Assembly: GCA_019638185.1 (NCBI GenBank)
Contig: JAHBUH010000001.1
Location: 299,079-363,078 of the forward strand
Direction of reading: 5' to 3'
Length of the DNA: 64,000 nucleotides
Source of the DNA: Leadbetterella sp.
GTDB taxonomy: Bacteria; Bacteroidota; Bacteroidia; Cytophagales; Spirosomataceae
A program made the translations under genes and the position numbers. Positions 26,643-36,980 of this stretch are shown in pieces. The notes under the pieces were generated by a model that saw nothing but the letters and a program-made list of their open reading frames with translations, made no database searches and was not told the origin of the DNA. Within the stretch, counting starts at the first letter, position 1. Each line of letters begins with the position of its first letter.

Positions 26643-28883
26643 TCAGGCTTCGATCAGGCTTTTCAGAGAATTGCTGTAGAGGTCGGCAGCTTCCGCAGAA
26701 GTAAGCACGGCCTGACCGTTTACGACCAGGTCTTTCTCGGTCACGGTACCCAGCAGGGTAACGGGAACTTCAGAACCGGCAACGGCCTTTTCAAATTTTT
26801 CAACGTCACTTACGCTTACGATCACCCTTCCCTGGGCTTCACCAAACCAGAAGGCGTCGGTTCTTCCGGAGGCTGCACTGACGTCAAAGCCCAGCTTATT
26901 CACCAGGGCTGATTCTGCCAGGGCCACAAACAGGCCACCGTCAGAGAGGTCATGGGCAGACGCTACGGCCTTTTCCCGGATCAACTGACGAATCAGCTGC
27001 TGCAGGGCAAATTCCTCTTCCAGGTCAAAGTAGGGGGCCGGAGAGGCCTTCACATCGCGGTAAGAGTAGAGGTATTCGGATGAAGCGAGGTCTTCTGCCG
27101 GCTGACCCACCAGGTAGATCTTGTCACCCGGCCGGGTAAAGGCGAGCGTCATTTTATTATCCAGGTCTTCTATGAGCCCCAGCATACCGATGGTAGGCGT
27201 AGGGAAAACGGGGCCGTCATCCGAGCTTTGGTTATAAAAGCTCACGTTCCCGCCGGTAACGGGCGTATTGAACTTCAGGCAGGCAGTAGACATGCCTTTT
27301 ACGGCGCCTACAAACTGCCAGTAGACTTCCGGGTTATACGGGTTACCGAAGTTCAGGTTATTAGTGATGGCCAGGGGCTCACCGCCGGAGCATACAATAT
27401 TCCGGGCGGCTTCGGAAACGGCTATCTGCGTCCCTTTTTCGGGATCGGCGTTAACGTAGCGGCCGTTACAGTCTACGGTGATCACGATGCCTTTATTCAG
27501 GTCGCCCTTCTCCAGGGTACGGATGCGCACCACGGCGGCATCGCTGGCGTAGTTGGTACTGGCGTTAGCGGTACCTACCATGCTGTCGTACTGTTCGTAA
27601 ACCCATTTCCGCGACGCGATGTTTGGGTGGGACAGCAGGTGGCGGGCCACGCTCTGAAATTCTGCCGCATCTTTAATATCCGGAACGGAGGCGGCATCGA
27701 ATTTTTTAAATTCCTGGTAATAAGCCGGTTCTTTGTATTCCCTGTGGTATTGGGGCGCGCCGCCGCCCAGCACCAGGTCATGAGCGGGTACATCGGCGAT
27801 CAGCTTACCGTGCTGGTAGAAGTGCAGTCGCTTAGTATCTGTCACTTCACCGATTTTCTTGCAGTGCAGGTCCCATTTCTCAAAAATGCCTTCAATAATG
27901 TCTTCTTTGCCTTTCTGGATGACCACCAGCATTCTTTCCTGGGATTCCGAAAGGAGAATCTCCCAGCCGTGCATGTTTTCCTGGCGGGTAGGTACCTCAT
28001 CCAGGTTAATGATCATGCCGTGCTCGCCTTTGGCGCTCATTTCCGAGGTAGAACAGATGATACCGGCGGCGCCCATGTCCTGGATACCGATGAGGTAGCC
28101 CGAGTTAATGATCTCCAGGGTGGCTTCCAGCAGGAGTTTTTCCATGAAGGGGTCACCTACCTGTACGGCCGGCAGCTTTTCTTCCGATTTCTCAGAAATG
28201 TCTTCTGAGGCGAAGGTGGCGCCGTGAATCCCGTCTTTCCCGGTAGCGGAGCCCACGATGTACACAGGGTTTCCTACGCCGTAGGAGGTGGCGGAAGCCT
28301 GCTTACCCACTTCCAGGATGCCGGCGGAGAAGGCGTTAACCAGGGGATTGGTATTGTAACAGTCGTCGAAATAGAGTTCACCGCCCACGGTAGGTACTCC
28401 GAAGGCGTTACCGTAGTCGCCGATGCCCTTCACCACGCCTTTCAGCAGGCGGCGGGTCTTGGGCAGGTTCAGGTTCCCGAAACGCAGGGAGTTCAACTGG
28501 GCGATGGGCCGGGCACCCATGGTAAAGATATCGCGGTTTATGCCTCCCACACCGGTAGCGGCGCCCTGGTAGGGCTCCAGCGCTGAAGGGTGGTTATGCG
28601 ACTCGATTTTGAAGCTACAGGCGAGGCCGTCGCCGATATCGATGAGTCCGGCGTTTTCTTCCCCGGCTTTGGCAAGCATCTTATCCGAGTCTTTCGGGAG
28701 AGTTTTCAGCCAAACAATGGAGTTTTTATAGGAGCAGTGCTCTGACCACATCACCGAAAAGATAGAGAGTTCGGTGAAGTTGGGATCTCTGCCCAGGATT
28801 GACTTTATTTTATCAAATTCTTCAGGTAGCAGGCCAAGCTTTTTGGCGGTATCTACGGTAGGCAATGATTCGGTATGTTCCAC
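26643..28883 (-). CDS. purL: FGAM synthase subunit PurL
   Basis: 746 residues, the small PurL form that works with PurQ and PurS. Converts FGAR to FGAM with ATP and glutamine-derived ammonia. Motifs: [14 protein letters not shown] near residue 44, [38 protein letters not shown], and [15 protein letters not shown] in the C-terminal half. It stands alone on the minus strand, about 2.9 kb from purEK. A TAACTTTG element lies 21 bases before the start. Confidence 0.96.
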   Translation of the reverse strand: MEHTESLPTVDTAKKLGLLPEEFDKIKSILGRDPNFTELSIFSVMWSEHCSYKNSIVWLKTLPKDSDKMLAKAGEENAGLIDIGDGLACSFKIESHNHPSALEPYQGAATGVGGINRDIFTMGARPIAQLNSLRFGNLNLPKTRRLLKGVVKGIGDYGNAFGVPTVGGELYFDDCYNTNPLVNAFSAGILEVGKQASATSYGVGNPVYIVGSATGKDGIHGATFASEDISEKSEEKLPAVQVGDPFMEKLLLEATLEIINSGYLIGIQDMGAAGIICSTSEMSAKGEHGMIINLDEVPTRQENMHGWEILLSESQERMLVVIQKGKEDIIEGIFEKWDLHCKKIGEVTDTKRLHFYQHGKLIADVPAHDLVLGGGAPQYHREYKEPAYYQEFKKFDAASVPDIKDAAEFQSVARHLLSHPNIASRKWVYEQYDSMVGTANASTNYASDAAVVRIRTLEKGDLNKGIVITVDCNGRYVNADPEKGTQIAVSEAARNIVCSGGEPLAITNNLNFGNPYNPEVYWQFVGAVKGMSTACLKFNTPVTGGNVSFYNQSSDDGPVFPTPTIGMLGLIEDLDNKMTLAFTRPGDKIYLVGQPAEDLASSEYLYSYRDVKASPAPYFDLEEEFALQQLIRQLIREKAVASAHDLSDGGLFVALAESALVNKLGFDVSAASGRTDAFWFGEAQGRVIVSVSDVEKFEKAVAGSEVPVTLLGTVTEKDLVVNGQAVLTSAEAADLYSNSLKSLIEA

Positions 28884-28903
28884 AAGTTACTGTTTTCTTG
28901 TTG

Positions 28904-28911
28904 CAAAGTTA
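28904..28911 (-). promoter_or_regulatory. Bacteroidota -7 element of purL
   Basis: Minus-strand TAACTTTG fits TAnnTTTG. A matching -33 TTG is not clear. Confidence 0.45.
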
Positions 28912-29024
28912 GCGCTTGAACCCGACTGAAAAAAGTTGAAAAAGATTTTAATAGCAAAATCCCTGAGAATAAGGATTTTTATCCAAAAGGAGCCCGAAGA
29001 AGTTAAAAAAAGCGCAGGGGGTTA

Positions 29025-29054
29025 TTGCGATGACAGAAAAAAGGTCTATCTTTG
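29025..29054 (+). promoter_or_regulatory. tRNA-Ser promoter
   Basis: TTG at 29025-29027, 19 bases, then TATCTTTG at 29047-29054, a full Bacteroidota promoter. The tRNA starts 28 bases after it. Confidence 0.75.
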
Positions 29055-29082
29055 CATCCGATTTAACGGAAACGTTAATCAA

Positions 29083-29167
29083 AGAGAGATGGCAGAGCGG
29101 TCGAATGCGGCGGTCTTGAAAACCGTTGACTGTAACAGGTCCGGGGGTTCGAATCCCTCTCTCTCTG
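29083..29167 (+). tRNA. tRNA-Ser (UGA)
   Basis: 85 nucleotides with a long variable arm as expected for tRNA-Ser. Acceptor AGAGAGA/TCTCTCT, anticodon loop CTTGAAA (anticodon TGA), T-loop TTCGAAT, discriminator G. CCA is not encoded. Confidence 0.95.
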
Positions 29168-29170
29168 CAA

Positions 29171-29205
29171 AGGGCTGGAAATTGAAAAATTTCCAGCCCT
29201 TTTTC
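29171..29205. terminator. Terminator between tRNA-Ser and prpD
   Basis: AGGGCTGGAAATT / AATTTCCAGCCCT hairpin followed by T-runs, three bases beyond the tRNA and just past the convergent prpD stop. Confidence 0.85.
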
Positions 29206-29210
29206 TTTGT

Positions 29211-30656
29211 CTATACTTCCAACAGGTCGGTGAACTCGTTGACATCCAGGCGAATGAGCTTGTCAAATTCCAGGGTGTTTTCCAACACGGTTCTTTGTTG
29301 TTTTTCGGAGAAAATACGGGCCAGGTTGACCTTATATTTTTTGATCAGCTCCGGAATGCCCTCTTCCCGCCGGCGTTTGTGGCCTATGGGGTATTCCACT
29401 ACTACTTCTTCCAGCACGGTGCCGTCATTCAGCTCTACGGTCAGGGCGTTGGCGATGGAGCGTTTTTCGGGATCGTGGTAGTCCCGGGTAAATTGAGTGT
29501 CTTCCACGCATTCGATTTTATTGCGGAGCCGGTCTATCCGCGGATCGGTGGCTATGTTATCTTCGTAATCGGCGGCGGTCAGGCGGCCGTAGATCAGCGG
29601 AACGGCCACCATGTACTGGATGCAGTGGTCACGGTCGGCCGGGTTATTTAAAGGCCCTTTTTTGTCAATGATCCGGATGGCGGCTTCGTGGGTGCGGATG
29701 GTGATCTTTTTGATGTCATCTGCAGTTTTCCCGGATGCGGCCAGTGTTCCGTGCAGGGTCATGGCGGCTTCTACGGCCGTTTGGGAGTGGAATTCTGCCG
29801 GGAAAGAGATTTTGAACAGTACATTTTCCATCACGTATGAGCCGTATTCCCGCTGGAACCGGAATTCATTGCCCCGGAAGGAAACGTCATAGAAACCCCA
29901 GGTTTTGGCGGTCAGCACGGAGGGGTAGCCCATTTCGCCGGTTTGGGCTATTAAGGCCAGGCGAACGGCCCGGGAGGTGGCGTCACCGGCGGCCCAGGAT
30001 TTCCGGCTGCCGGTATTGGGCGCGTGACGATAGGTTCTTAGCGACTGGCCGTCTACAAAGGCCAGGGAAATGGCATTGATGAGTTCCTCGCGGGTGAGGC
30101 CGATCAGCTTTCCTACTACAGCCGTAGAAGCCAGTTTCACCAGCAGTACGTGATCCAGGCCCACCTTGTTAAAAGAGTTTTCCAGCGCCATTACGCCCTG
30201 GATCTCGTGGGCCATGATCATGGCTTCCAGCACCTGCTTCATTTTCAGCGGGGCCTTGCCTTCGGCGATCTGCGTCCTGGAGAGCCAGTCGGCCGTGGCC
30301 AGGATACCGCCCAGGTTATCCGAAGGGTGTCCCCATTCGGCAGCCAGCCAGGTATCGTTAAAATCCAGCCAGCGAATGATAGCGCCGATGTTAAAAGCCG
30401 CCTGTACGGGGTCCAGCTGGTAGGGTGTACCGGGCACTTTGGCGCCATGGGGAACCACCGTACCTTTTACAATAGGCCCCAGCAGCTTGGTACAAGCCGG
30501 GTAGGTGAGTGCTTCCAGCCCACAGCCAATGGTATCCAGTAGGCAGTAATGCGCTGTTTTCCAGGCTAAATCGTTATTGATCTCATAGTTTAATACATAG
30601 TCCGCTATATCGGTTAATACCTTGTCGGGCTGCGGCCGCTCGTTCGAAATGTGCAT
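29211..30656 (-). CDS. prpD: 2-methylcitrate dehydratase PrpD
   Basis: 481 residues of the MmgE/PrpD family. Dehydrates 2-methylcitrate to 2-methyl-cis-aconitate in propionate breakdown. Clear blocks: [11 protein letters not shown] near residue 45, [20 protein letters not shown], and [14 protein letters not shown]. The assignment as PrpD rather than another MmgE-type enzyme rests on the adjacent prpC and prpB. It is the last gene of the prpB-prpC-prpD run. Confidence 0.92.
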   Translation of the reverse strand: MHISNERPQPDKVLTDIADYVLNYEINNDLAWKTAHYCLLDTIGCGLEALTYPACTKLLGPIVKGTVVPHGAKVPGTPYQLDPVQAAFNIGAIIRWLDFNDTWLAAEWGHPSDNLGGILATADWLSRTQIAEGKAPLKMKQVLEAMIMAHEIQGVMALENSFNKVGLDHVLLVKLASTAVVGKLIGLTREELINAISLAFVDGQSLRTYRHAPNTGSRKSWAAGDATSRAVRLALIAQTGEMGYPSVLTAKTWGFYDVSFRGNEFRFQREYGSYVMENVLFKISFPAEFHSQTAVEAAMTLHGTLAASGKTADDIKKITIRTHEAAIRIIDKKGPLNNPADRDHCIQYMVAVPLIYGRLTAADYEDNIATDPRIDRLRNKIECVEDTQFTRDYHDPEKRSIANALTVELNDGTVLEEVVVEYPIGHKRRREEGIPELIKKYKVNLARIFSEKQQRTVLENTLEFDKLIRLDVNEFTDLLEV

Positions 30657-30667
30657 GTTTGCTTGTT

Positions 30668-31819
30668 TTATTTTCTGTTTTCAATTGTCACAAATTCCCT
30701 GTTTTCGGGTCCGGTGTAGTTGGCGCTGGGACGGATGATCTTGCCGTCCTGTCTTTGCTCTATGACGTGCGCGCTCCAGCCGGTGACCCTGGACACCACA
30801 AACAGGGGGGTAAACATCAGGGTGGGAACACCCATGAGGTGATAGGATACGGCGGAGAACCAATCCAGGTTGGGAAACATTTTCTTTTGTTCCCACATGA
30901 TAGTTTCCAGCCTTTCCGCAATATCATAAAGGAGCATGTCACCGGCTTCTTCCGAGAGCTGGCGGGCCACTTTTTTGATGACCACGTTACGGGGGTCGGA
31001 AATGGTGTAGACCGGGTGGCCGAAGCCGATGATGACTTCCCGGTTTTCGAGTCGCTTCCGGATATCCGCTTCCGCCTCAGCGGCAGATGCGTAGCGGCTT
31101 TGAATGTCGAACGCTACCTCGTTAGCGCCCCCGTGTTTCGGCCCTCTCAGCGCCCCGATGGCCCCGGTGATGGCGGAGTAGATGTCGGAACCCGTGCCGG
31201 CAATGACCCGGCTGGTGAAGGTAGACGCGTTAAATTCATGCTCGGCATAGAGGTTCAGCGAGATCTGCATGGCCCTGACCCAGGATTCCGAAGGCTTTTT
31301 ACCGTGCAGGAGGTGCAGGAAATGGCCGCCGAGGGTATCGTCATCGGTTTCGGTCTCTATTTCACGGCCGTTATGGGTATAATGGTACCAGTAGAGCAGG
31401 GCGGAGCTGAAGGAAGCCAGGAGTTTATCGGCGATGTCACGGGCACCGGCGGCGTTATGGTCGTCTTTTTCCGGCTGCAGGGTACCCAGGATGGAGGCGG
31501 CGGTACGCAGTACGTCCATGGGGTGGGAGGCCGTGGGCAGGTTTTTCAGGGCATTTTTCAGGGCCATTGGCAGGCCCCGGAGCCCTTTTAGCTTGGTTTT
31601 ATAGGCTTTGAGCTGTGCCGCTGTGGGCAGTGAGCCGTGGATCAGCAGGTAAGCCGTTTCTTCAAATTCTGCTTTTTCCGCCAGGTCCAGGATGTTATAC
31701 CCCCGGTAATGGAGGTCATTTCCACTTTTTCCTACACTGCAGAGGGCCGTATTACCGGCGGCCACGCCTGAAAGCGCTACGCTTTTCTTGGGCTTGAAAG
31801 TTCCTTCGTTACCGGACAT
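30668..31819 (-). CDS. prpC: 2-methylcitrate synthase PrpC
   Basis: 383 residues from ATG 31819 ([18 protein letters not shown]). Condenses propionyl-CoA with oxaloacetate. Citrate-synthase fold: [20 protein letters not shown] near the N-terminus, [20 protein letters not shown] and [11 protein letters not shown] with catalytic histidines, and [14 protein letters not shown]. The family alone does not separate citrate from methylcitrate synthase; neighbours do. The frame is open upstream to 31894 but overlaps prpB too far, and the chosen start overlaps its end by 11 bases. Confidence 0.9.
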   Translation of the reverse strand: MSGNEGTFKPKKSVALSGVAAGNTALCSVGKSGNDLHYRGYNILDLAEKAEFEETAYLLIHGSLPTAAQLKAYKTKLKGLRGLPMALKNALKNLPTASHPMDVLRTAASILGTLQPEKDDHNAAGARDIADKLLASFSSALLYWYHYTHNGREIETETDDDTLGGHFLHLLHGKKPSESWVRAMQISLNLYAEHEFNASTFTSRVIAGTGSDIYSAITGAIGALRGPKHGGANEVAFDIQSRYASAAEAEADIRKRLENREVIIGFGHPVYTISDPRNVVIKKVARQLSEEAGDMLLYDIAERLETIMWEQKKMFPNLDWFSAVSYHLMGVPTLMFTPLFVVSRVTGWSAHVIEQRQDGKIIRPSANYTGPENREFVTIENRK

Positions 31820-32714
31820 TTTTATTATTTTTAAACAGGTTATCAAGTTTTTGTTCGTAATCGTGGTAGCCGATGCTCTGGTAGAGCTCGTCACGGGTCT
31901 GCATGATGTCCAGTACCCCGGCCTGGGTGCCGTCCTGCCGGATATGCTGGTAAACGGTTTGGGCGGCTTTATTCGCTGCGCGGAAAGCCGATAGGGGATA
32001 CAGAACCAGCCCCACGCCGGCCGCCTTCAGCTCCTCCACGGTATACATCCGGATCATGCCGAATTCCGTGATGTTAGCCAGCACGGGAATGCCGGTGGCT
32101 TTCACAAATTCCGGGTAGAGGGCCAGGTCATTAACGGCCTCGGCAAAAATGAAGTCGGCGCCGGCTTCTTTATAGGCCACGGCCCTTTCCAGTGTTTTTT
32201 CCAGGCCTTCACTGGCGAAAGCATCGGTCCTGGCGCCGATGACAAAGTTTTCATCCGTACGGGCATCCACGGCGGCTTTCAGGCGGTCTGCCATTTCTTC
32301 CCGGCTGACCACTTCTTTTCCCGGGCGGTGTCCGCAGCGTTTGGCGCCTACCTGGTCTTCGATGTGCAAAGCGGCGGCACCGGCTTTGATCAGGGATTTC
32401 ACGGTGCGGGCCACGTTAAAGGCGGAAGGGCCAAAGCCCGTGTCCACATCCACCAGCAGGGGCAGGTCACAGACATTGGTGATGCGCTGGATATCGATCA
32501 GCACATCTTCCAGGGTGGTGATGCCCAGGTCAGGGATGCCCAGGGAGCCGGCGGCCACACCGCCACCGGAAAGATAAATGGCCTGAAAACCGGCCTGTTG
32601 GGCCAGTAAAGCGTGGTTGGCATTGATGGCTCCTACAATCTGGAGGGGATTTTCTTCCTGCATGGCCTGGCGGAACCGCAGGCCGGGAGATTGAAGACCG
32701 GTATTTCTACCCAT
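31809..32714 (-). CDS. prpB: 2-methylisocitrate lyase PrpB
   Basis: 301 residues. Splits 2-methylisocitrate into succinate and pyruvate. ICL/PEP mutase fold: [20 protein letters not shown] near residue 26, [18 protein letters not shown] with metal-binding aspartates, and the active-site [13 protein letters not shown]. It is the first gene of prpBCD. No prpF, acnB-type gene or regulator is beside it. A TATCTTTG element is about 60 bases upstream. Confidence 0.94.
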   Translation of the reverse strand: MGRNTGLQSPGLRFRQAMQEENPLQIVGAINANHALLAQQAGFQAIYLSGGGVAAGSLGIPDLGITTLEDVLIDIQRITNVCDLPLLVDVDTGFGPSAFNVARTVKSLIKAGAAALHIEDQVGAKRCGHRPGKEVVSREEMADRLKAAVDARTDENFVIGARTDAFASEGLEKTLERAVAYKEAGADFIFAEAVNDLALYPEFVKATGIPVLANITEFGMIRMYTVEELKAAGVGLVLYPLSAFRAANKAAQTVYQHIRQDGTQAGVLDIMQTRDELYQSIGYHDYEQKLDNLFKNNKNVR

Positions 32715-32772
32715 GAGATGTTCTATTGTTTTATCTGTACAAAATGCCGCATAAACCCTGCGAGCCGGGTTC

Positions 32773-32780
32773 TCAAAGAT
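32773..32780 (-). promoter_or_regulatory. Bacteroidota -7 element of prpBCD
   Basis: Minus-strand TATCTTTG. The -33 partner is not evident. Confidence 0.4.
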
Positions 32781-32824
32781 AGTTAAATGCGGGCAATTTG
32801 CCGGTAAATTATTTTGTTTTTAGC

Positions 32825-34270
32825 TCACAGCTTTTTCATGTGCGCCATAATTTCATCCACACTAACCAGGGTGAAGGTGGTCACCACATCACCTATGGCA
32901 TAGGGCAAAACCAGGGTACGGCCGATCACCATGGCCCCGCAGGTGTATAAGACGTTAGGTACATACCCGAAGCGCTCCTCCCTGGTGGGCTCCAGCAGAG
33001 GTTCTTTCAGACGGCCGATCACCCGCCAGGGCTCGTCTTTATCCAGCAGGATCACGCCCAGCGAATAGGTTCTTACCGGGCCTACGCCATGGGTGATCAC
33101 CAGCCAGCCTTCCTCGATCTCCAGGGGCGAGCCGCAGTTCCCGATCTGGATGATTTCCCAGTTATAGGTAGGCTTCACCAGGGGCTGGTAGTCGTGCCAG
33201 AAGTAGGGATTATCTGCCGTCATGATGTAGAGCGATTCGTTATCCTGGCGGCCCAGCATCATGTAGCTGCCGTTCACCTTGCGGGGGAAAAGGGCCATGC
33301 CTTTGTTTTTTGCTGCCGATCCGTTCAGGGTAGAGACCTTAAATTCTTTAAAATCATAGGTTTCCAGCAGCTCGGGCATGATGGTTTTGCCGTCATAGGC
33401 AGTGAATGTAGCATAGTAGATGGTGCTGCCGTCTTCTTCGGTGAACTTCACGAAGCGCGCGTCTTCCAGGCCGTTACTCTGGGAAGGAGAGGCCGGGTAG
33501 ATGGCTCTTTCCGAAATGGTATCGGTAGAAAAGCTCAGGGTGAAGTTAGACAGGGCCAGCATCCGGATGCTGTTAAGGGATCTTTCCAGCTCCGCGTTAT
33601 TCTTGAAAACATTGGAGCTGCGGGTTTTGCTGATGGCCCGTTCCAGGTCCTGGAACGTGAAGTGCGCTGATAAACGGTTAAACAAAGAGGTATTCAGATC
33701 CGAGAGGATGCCAAGTTCATTGGATTTCTTGATAAAAAGACCTTTGTCATAGAGCTGTTCTTTCCGCTCTGATTCGTAGATGACCGGTGAATTTTCCTGG
33801 AGGGTGATGCGGAAATCAGCATCTATTTCCCCTTCCATAAAGGTAATGGAAGAGATGTGGCCTTCGCCAATGGCCCGCAGGCTGATGATAAATTTAGTTA
33901 CTCCTTCCTTATCCTGAACCGGGTGGGCCACAATAGACGGATTAAAAAGGGCCGTGGACTCCAGGGAGTATTGCTGGGTGAAGCAGGCTCCGATGAATTC
34001 TTTCCGGGCATCCGAAATCTCAATATTCGACGGGATCCGGCTCTTTATGTTTTCAAAGTGCCGGATAAATATGGATCTTATGCTCTCATCCGGGAGCTCC
34101 ATGCGCTCGTAGATGCTCTTCATGACTTTCTGCTGTTCTTCAGGCGACGTAGAGAAGACCCGGAACAGGATGTGCTCCACCTGGGAGCTGTTTCCCGGCA
34201 CAAAGGGACGCACGAGCGTACGGGTAGAGGACGGGGTTATTTTTATCGGAAGTTTTCTAACGGTGATCAT
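32825..34270 (-). CDS. GH130-family glycoside phosphorylase or hydrolase
   Basis: 481 residues. GH130 enzymes act on beta-mannosidic linkages, mostly as phosphorylases. The five-bladed propeller is seen from TALFNPSIVAHP (about residue 131), with the hallmark GLEDARFVKF near 265 and LMLGRQDNESLYIMTADNPY later. About 110 extra helical residues precede the propeller, making it longer than the well-studied family members. It starts 4 bases past the stop of the glycosyltransferase gene, so the two are one unit. Exact substrate and phosphate dependence are unknown. Confidence 0.82.
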   Translation of the reverse strand: MITVRKLPIKITPSSTRTLVRPFVPGNSSQVEHILFRVFSTSPEEQQKVMKSIYERMELPDESIRSIFIRHFENIKSRIPSNIEISDARKEFIGACFTQQYSLESTALFNPSIVAHPVQDKEGVTKFIISLRAIGEGHISSITFMEGEIDADFRITLQENSPVIYESERKEQLYDKGLFIKKSNELGILSDLNTSLFNRLSAHFTFQDLERAISKTRSSNVFKNNAELERSLNSIRMLALSNFTLSFSTDTISERAIYPASPSQSNGLEDARFVKFTEEDGSTIYYATFTAYDGKTIMPELLETYDFKEFKVSTLNGSAAKNKGMALFPRKVNGSYMMLGRQDNESLYIMTADNPYFWHDYQPLVKPTYNWEIIQIGNCGSPLEIEEGWLVITHGVGPVRTYSLGVILLDKDEPWRVIGRLKEPLLEPTREERFGYVPNVLYTCGAMVIGRTLVLPYAIGDVVTTFTLVSVDEIMAHMKKL

Positions 34271-34274
34271 AACG

Positions 34275-36509
34275 TTATTTACTTTTACTCCGGAGATAAT
34301 ATGAAATGCTGATGAGGGACATGAGCCACGAAAGGGTGGATTCTGCGCCCTGGTTCAGGTTAACGCCGCCGGGATGCAGGCCGTCGCGGCAGCCTCCCGT
34401 AGCAAAATCATAGAGGACGGAAGAGGCGTTATTCTCGCCCATAAACCAGGCAAAGGCCTTCAGGGCGTGGTCGGCATATTTCCCGTCTTTAGTGTATTCT
34501 TCGGCCTGCAGGCAGGCATCCAGCATGCCGTGGGCTTCCAGCGGCTGCTGGTCAAAGAGGGCCTTGTGGTCAGGTGTCAGCCAGCCCTTATTCCCGATAG
34601 GAGAAAACTGGTCATCGGAAAACTGTCTGCTGATCAGCCAGTTCAGTATTTTGGAACCCCGGCTGACCATATCCGGGTTTCTAAGAAACGTGCCGGCGGC
34701 CATAAGCGCCTGGGGGATACGGCTGTTAGCATAGGTAACCACCGGCTCAAACCACGGCCAGGCGTCATGGATGACCGGGTCAAAAAAGGAAGACAGCTGC
34801 TCCGCTTTCTTTTCCAGCATCCGGATCACGGCTGCTTCACCATGCATTTCGGCGTGGTGCACCAGCCCCAGGATGAGGTAGGCCAGGGCGCGGGGATGGG
34901 AAATGTAGTCTATGCTCTCCAGGGCCCTTCTAAACAGGCTGTTGGAATGGTAATAAAAATTACTGACACGGGTATAGGCGGCGGTGTAGCCCAGGGCCCA
35001 GAGGGTTCTGCCCGCACTGTCTTCCGAACCTTCCTCTTCCAGCCATTTCCGCTCGTAGGACATGAAGTTACGGAATTTTCCGTTGGCGGGGTTAAGTGAG
35101 TAATCTATAAACGAAAGGTAGATGCTGGTCAGGCGGTTCAGGTCATCGGTGTCCTGTACGTCATTTTGGAGCATGACGGAGAGCATGAGCGCCCGGGCGT
35201 TATCGTCCACGCAATACCCGTGCGCGCGGTCAGGAATGTTATAGCGGGAGTGCTGGAAGATGCCGGTGTCATCCGTCAACACCCGCAGGTGATGCAGGTT
35301 AAGGGGCGGCAGCGGGAACGCAAACTCGATGTCGTTAGCCATCTGGTAGCGCTCGGCCTCGCTGTCTTCCCGGCTCAGGTTTTTCAGCAGGTCTACGTGT
35401 TGGCGGCCGATATTGGGCCAGTAGCACTGTTCGGCCAGGGCCAGGGCGTTACCGGAAATGCGCTTCCGTTCGGTCTCGTTATCGAGCAGGTAAATTATTT
35501 TTTCAGCCAGCTGTCCGGAGTCGCCGAAATCAAATAGCAGCCCCCGGCTGTCGGCCAGCATTTCCTGGGCATACCAGAAGGGAGTGGAAATGATGGGCGT
35601 ACCTGCCCCCATGGTATAAATGAGGGTACCAGAGGAGATCTGGTTCTCGCCCAGGTAGGGGATGACGTAGATATCGCATATCCGAAGAAATTCAAAGAGC
35701 TCTTTGTTCGAGGCAAAACGGTTGATAAAAATCACGTTTTTCTCCAGTTTGAGCTTATTAACCAGCCGCATGAGCGAGTGGCGGTAGTCTTCGCCCTCGT
35801 GCTTGATCACGTGGGGATGGGTTTCACCCAAAACCACATAAATGACGTCCGGATGTTTTTCCACTACGGACGGCAGGGCTTTAATGACCACTTCGATGGA
35901 CTTGTTCCGGGAAAGCAGCCCGAAGGTCAGCAATACTTTTTTAGCGTCTACGCCCAGCTTCTGCTTGATTTTAGCGGTATCCTGCGTTTCTACTTTGTGC
36001 ACTCCGTGCTGGATGTGCTCGCATTTGGAGGCTGAAATGCCGTAAGTATCCTGGAGGATTTCGATTCCCTTTTGAGAAATGCTGATAAGCTTCCGGGAAA
36101 TGGCTGCGATCTCCAGGAGCACGGCTTTCTGGCTTTCGGAGGGTTTATCCAGGATGGTGTGCAGGGTGGTGATGACGGGCATTTGCAGCCGTTTCAGGAG
36201 CTGGATGATGTGACGGCCGTCGCGACCACCGAAAATCCCAAATTCATGTTGAAGGATAACTGCGTCAAAATTATTGGTATTCAGGAAATTAGCAGCGTGG
36301 ATGTAGGAGGCTATCTCATTCTGATCAATTTCAAATTCAACGTCCGGGGGGTAGTTATACTTTTTTAACCCGTCGTTCATGGCAATTACTGCGGTGGTGG
36401 TTCCCTGGCTACGGATGCCCTCCAACAGGTCTTTTGTAAAGGTGGCAATCCCACATTTTCGCGGCGGGAAATTGCCGATCAGTGCAATTTTGTTCATGTG
36501 TTGATCCAT
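34275..36509 (-). CDS. GT4 glycosyltransferase fused to a helical-toroid domain
   Basis: 744 residues. N-terminal half: GT-B fold of family GT4, with IGNFPPRKCGIATFTKDLLEG for the N-lobe, LLTFGLLSRNKSIEVVIKAL, and SSGTLIYTMGAGTPIISTPF for the donor-binding lobe. From about residue 400 a second region with HGYCVDDNARALMLSVML, RTLWALGYTAAY and HGMLDACLQAEEY reads like an (alpha/alpha)6 toroid, as in AGE or GH88-like folds. The start may be 36509 or the internal ATG at 36497. It is transcribed with the GH130 gene. Product unknown. Confidence 0.8.
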   Translation of the reverse strand: MDQHMNKIALIGNFPPRKCGIATFTKDLLEGIRSQGTTTAVIAMNDGLKKYNYPPDVEFEIDQNEIASYIHAANFLNTNNFDAVILQHEFGIFGGRDGRHIIQLLKRLQMPVITTLHTILDKPSESQKAVLLEIAAISRKLISISQKGIEILQDTYGISASKCEHIQHGVHKVETQDTAKIKQKLGVDAKKVLLTFGLLSRNKSIEVVIKALPSVVEKHPDVIYVVLGETHPHVIKHEGEDYRHSLMRLVNKLKLEKNVIFINRFASNKELFEFLRICDIYVIPYLGENQISSGTLIYTMGAGTPIISTPFWYAQEMLADSRGLLFDFGDSGQLAEKIIYLLDNETERKRISGNALALAEQCYWPNIGRQHVDLLKNLSREDSEAERYQMANDIEFAFPLPPLNLHHLRVLTDDTGIFQHSRYNIPDRAHGYCVDDNARALMLSVMLQNDVQDTDDLNRLTSIYLSFIDYSLNPANGKFRNFMSYERKWLEEEGSEDSAGRTLWALGYTAAYTRVSNFYYHSNSLFRRALESIDYISHPRALAYLILGLVHHAEMHGEAAVIRMLEKKAEQLSSFFDPVIHDAWPWFEPVVTYANSRIPQALMAAGTFLRNPDMVSRGSKILNWLISRQFSDDQFSPIGNKGWLTPDHKALFDQQPLEAHGMLDACLQAEEYTKDGKYADHALKAFAWFMGENNASSVLYDFATGGCRDGLHPGGVNLNQGAESTLSWLMSLISISYYLRSKSK

Positions 36510-36515
36510 TGGTGT

Positions 36516-36697
36516 TTATTTATTAACGGTTCCGGCCTCCGGTTTATTGGGCGGCGTGGCTGTGGTACCGGAGCTACCGGGTATCCTGAATAGATTGTTT
36601 TCCAGGTTATTGAAATGCGGGATTAGCGCTGAATTCAAGACATGATCTTCCGGGCTTAGCAGTAGGAACAAGCCGTAATCAGGAGGTTTTCCGGATT
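36516..36697 (-). other. Gap upstream of the GT4 gene with an open frame lacking ATG
   Basis: A minus-strand frame is open for about 60 codons up to the TAA at 36516-36518. It reads DYGLFLLLSPEDHVLNSALI and ends in a Pro/Thr/Asn-rich tail. There is no ATG; TTG codons are available. It could be a small protein, the tail of a deleted gene, or chance. I cannot decide. Confidence 0.25.
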
Positions 36698-36973
36698 TTA
36701 TATTTTACCCGTTACTTTCCAGAGATCGCGGGTTTTGTCATGGGTCAGACGCCATGCCTTTCCCGGAATGGGTGTTTTCCGGGTGGTGGTGTAACCCTCT
36801 ACCCGGATGATTACTTCACCGGAGCTCAGGGGTTCCACTTCGGCTTCGGCGGAGGCTCCATCGCTGAATTCGGCTAGGGCCGACAGGAGGTGGCTGCCGG
36901 GGTTCACTCCGAAATGGAAATTGGCCAGGCAGCCGGGGTATACGTGGGTGTCATGGAAGGTGATCCTGTTCAT
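36698..36973 (-). CDS. Small hypothetical protein
   Basis: 91 residues from ATG 36973 (MNRITFHDTHVYPGCLANFH). Sequence is beta-rich and regular, with SAEAEVEPLSSGEVIIRVEG and RKTPIPGKAWRL. It looks like a genuine coding gene and I believe related short proteins occur in this phylum, but know no function. It begins 8 bases after the end of the broken prolyl oligopeptidase on the same strand. The frame is open upstream to 37072, inside that gene. Confidence 0.5.
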   Translation of the reverse strand: MNRITFHDTHVYPGCLANFHFGVNPGSHLLSALAEFSDGASAEAEVEPLSSGEVIIRVEGYTTTRKTPIPGKAWRLTHDKTRDLWKVTGKI

Positions 36974-36980
36974 AGGCGTA

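Noticed and set aside
27228-28208. Long open frame (326 codons) opposite purL.
   Set aside because: It shows no protein family features and lies wholly inside purL.
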